Shown here in pieces: positions 12,737-12,855 of a stretch of DNA of 12,855 bases (position 1 is the first letter of the stretch; the number at the start of each line of letters is the position of its first letter). A program made the translations under genes and the position numbers. The stretch is from an uncultured Eggerthellaceae bacterium (GTDB lineage Bacteria > Actinomycetota > Coriobacteriia > Coriobacteriales > Eggerthellaceae): assembly GCA_910588205.1 (NCBI GenBank), contig CAJUQK010000035.1, forward strand, positions 1,999 to 14,853, given 5' to 3'. Under the pieces are notes generated by a model, which was given only the letters and a program-made list of their open reading frames with translations, did no database searches and was not told where the DNA came from.

Positions 12737-12855
12737 ATGGCCGTATCTTCCACCGCCGACAACGCAGCTGCCATCGACCGCTTCCTCGGGTTCTGGGACG
12801 GCGCGCTCACGCCAATGGAAGCCATCGAGGCGCGCCATGCAGTGCGCAGCTATAC
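12737..12855 (+). CDS. Nitroreductase-family protein, N-terminus (3' end outside window)
   Basis: Only 39 codons are visible, starting at 12737 with AGAAGG 8 bases upstream. The segment PMEAIEARHAVRSY (residues 26-39) is the hallmark opening of nitroreductase-family flavoproteins, where the arginines and the serine bind the FMN phosphate. These are usually dimeric FMN enzymes using NAD(P)H. The first 25 residues are a leader of moderate length before the motif, somewhat longer than in minimal members. A substrate cannot be predicted from this fragment. ABM-type and flavin reductase genes often occur together in gut anaerobes, so the two may once have formed a unit. Confidence is limited by the short length. 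Confidence 0.7.
   Translation, partial: MAVSSTADNAAAIDRFLGFWDGALTPMEAIEARHAVRSY

Noticed and set aside
1..12855. CRISPR array or insertion sequence
   Set aside because: No regularly spaced repeats, transposase-like frame or terminal inverted repeats with target duplication were seen.

Overview
The window is the integrase-proximal end of an integrative and conjugative element (ICE) in a high-GC Gram-positive bacterium, plus about 400 bases of flanking chromosome at the right edge. The GC-rich coding sequence, the strong AAAGGAGG ribosome binding sites, a probable leaderless promoter and the Gram-positive transfer set (PcfB-like, VirD4, Maff2-like, PrgI-like, VirB4, GH73 hydrolase) fit an intestinal actinobacterium such as a member of the Coriobacteriia. 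That placement is inference; no ribosomal RNA or other taxonomic marker is present.

Layout, left to right. Positions 1-7806 hold a compact minus-strand transfer operon, read from right to left: a 251-residue protein of unknown function, a PcfB/DUF3801-like protein, the VirD4/TraG coupling ATPase, a Maff2-like small membrane protein, a PrgI-family membrane protein, the VirB4 ATPase and a membrane-anchored GH73 glucosaminidase that runs off the left edge. Most junctions overlap, abut or are separated by 14-17 bases. The exception is a structured 190-base gap between virD4 and the Maff2-like gene. The relaxase and the other end of the element are not in the window. Positions 7807-8027 are a structured, gene-free gap at the head of the operon.

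Positions 8028-9440 carry a type IV toxin-antitoxin / abortive-infection pair of the AbiE type. The antitoxin AbiEi precedes the nucleotidyltransferase toxin AbiEii. A perfect 15-base inverted repeat is interleaved with a good promoter, whose predicted start of transcription falls on the antitoxin start codon. Positions 9477-10057 encode two small minus-strand DNA-binding proteins, one of MerR/AlpA-like helix-turn-helix type and one XRE repressor. A 367-base gap with several inverted repeats separates them from a plus-strand excisionase-like gene and a tyrosine recombinase, which overlap by 44 bases.

Right of the integrase lies the attachment region. It holds a complete tRNA-Gly(CCC) gene with its own -10 box and terminator, then imperfect direct repeats that could be integrase arm sites. 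Next comes the 3' portion only of a second tRNA-Gly(CCC), cut at the anticodon stem-loop and followed by its own terminator. The simplest reading is that the element integrated at the anticodon of the chromosomal tRNA-Gly and brought a divergent intact copy of the same tRNA with it. Beyond this are a truncated antibiotic-biosynthesis-monooxygenase-type gene and the start of a nitroreductase gene, both taken to be chromosomal.
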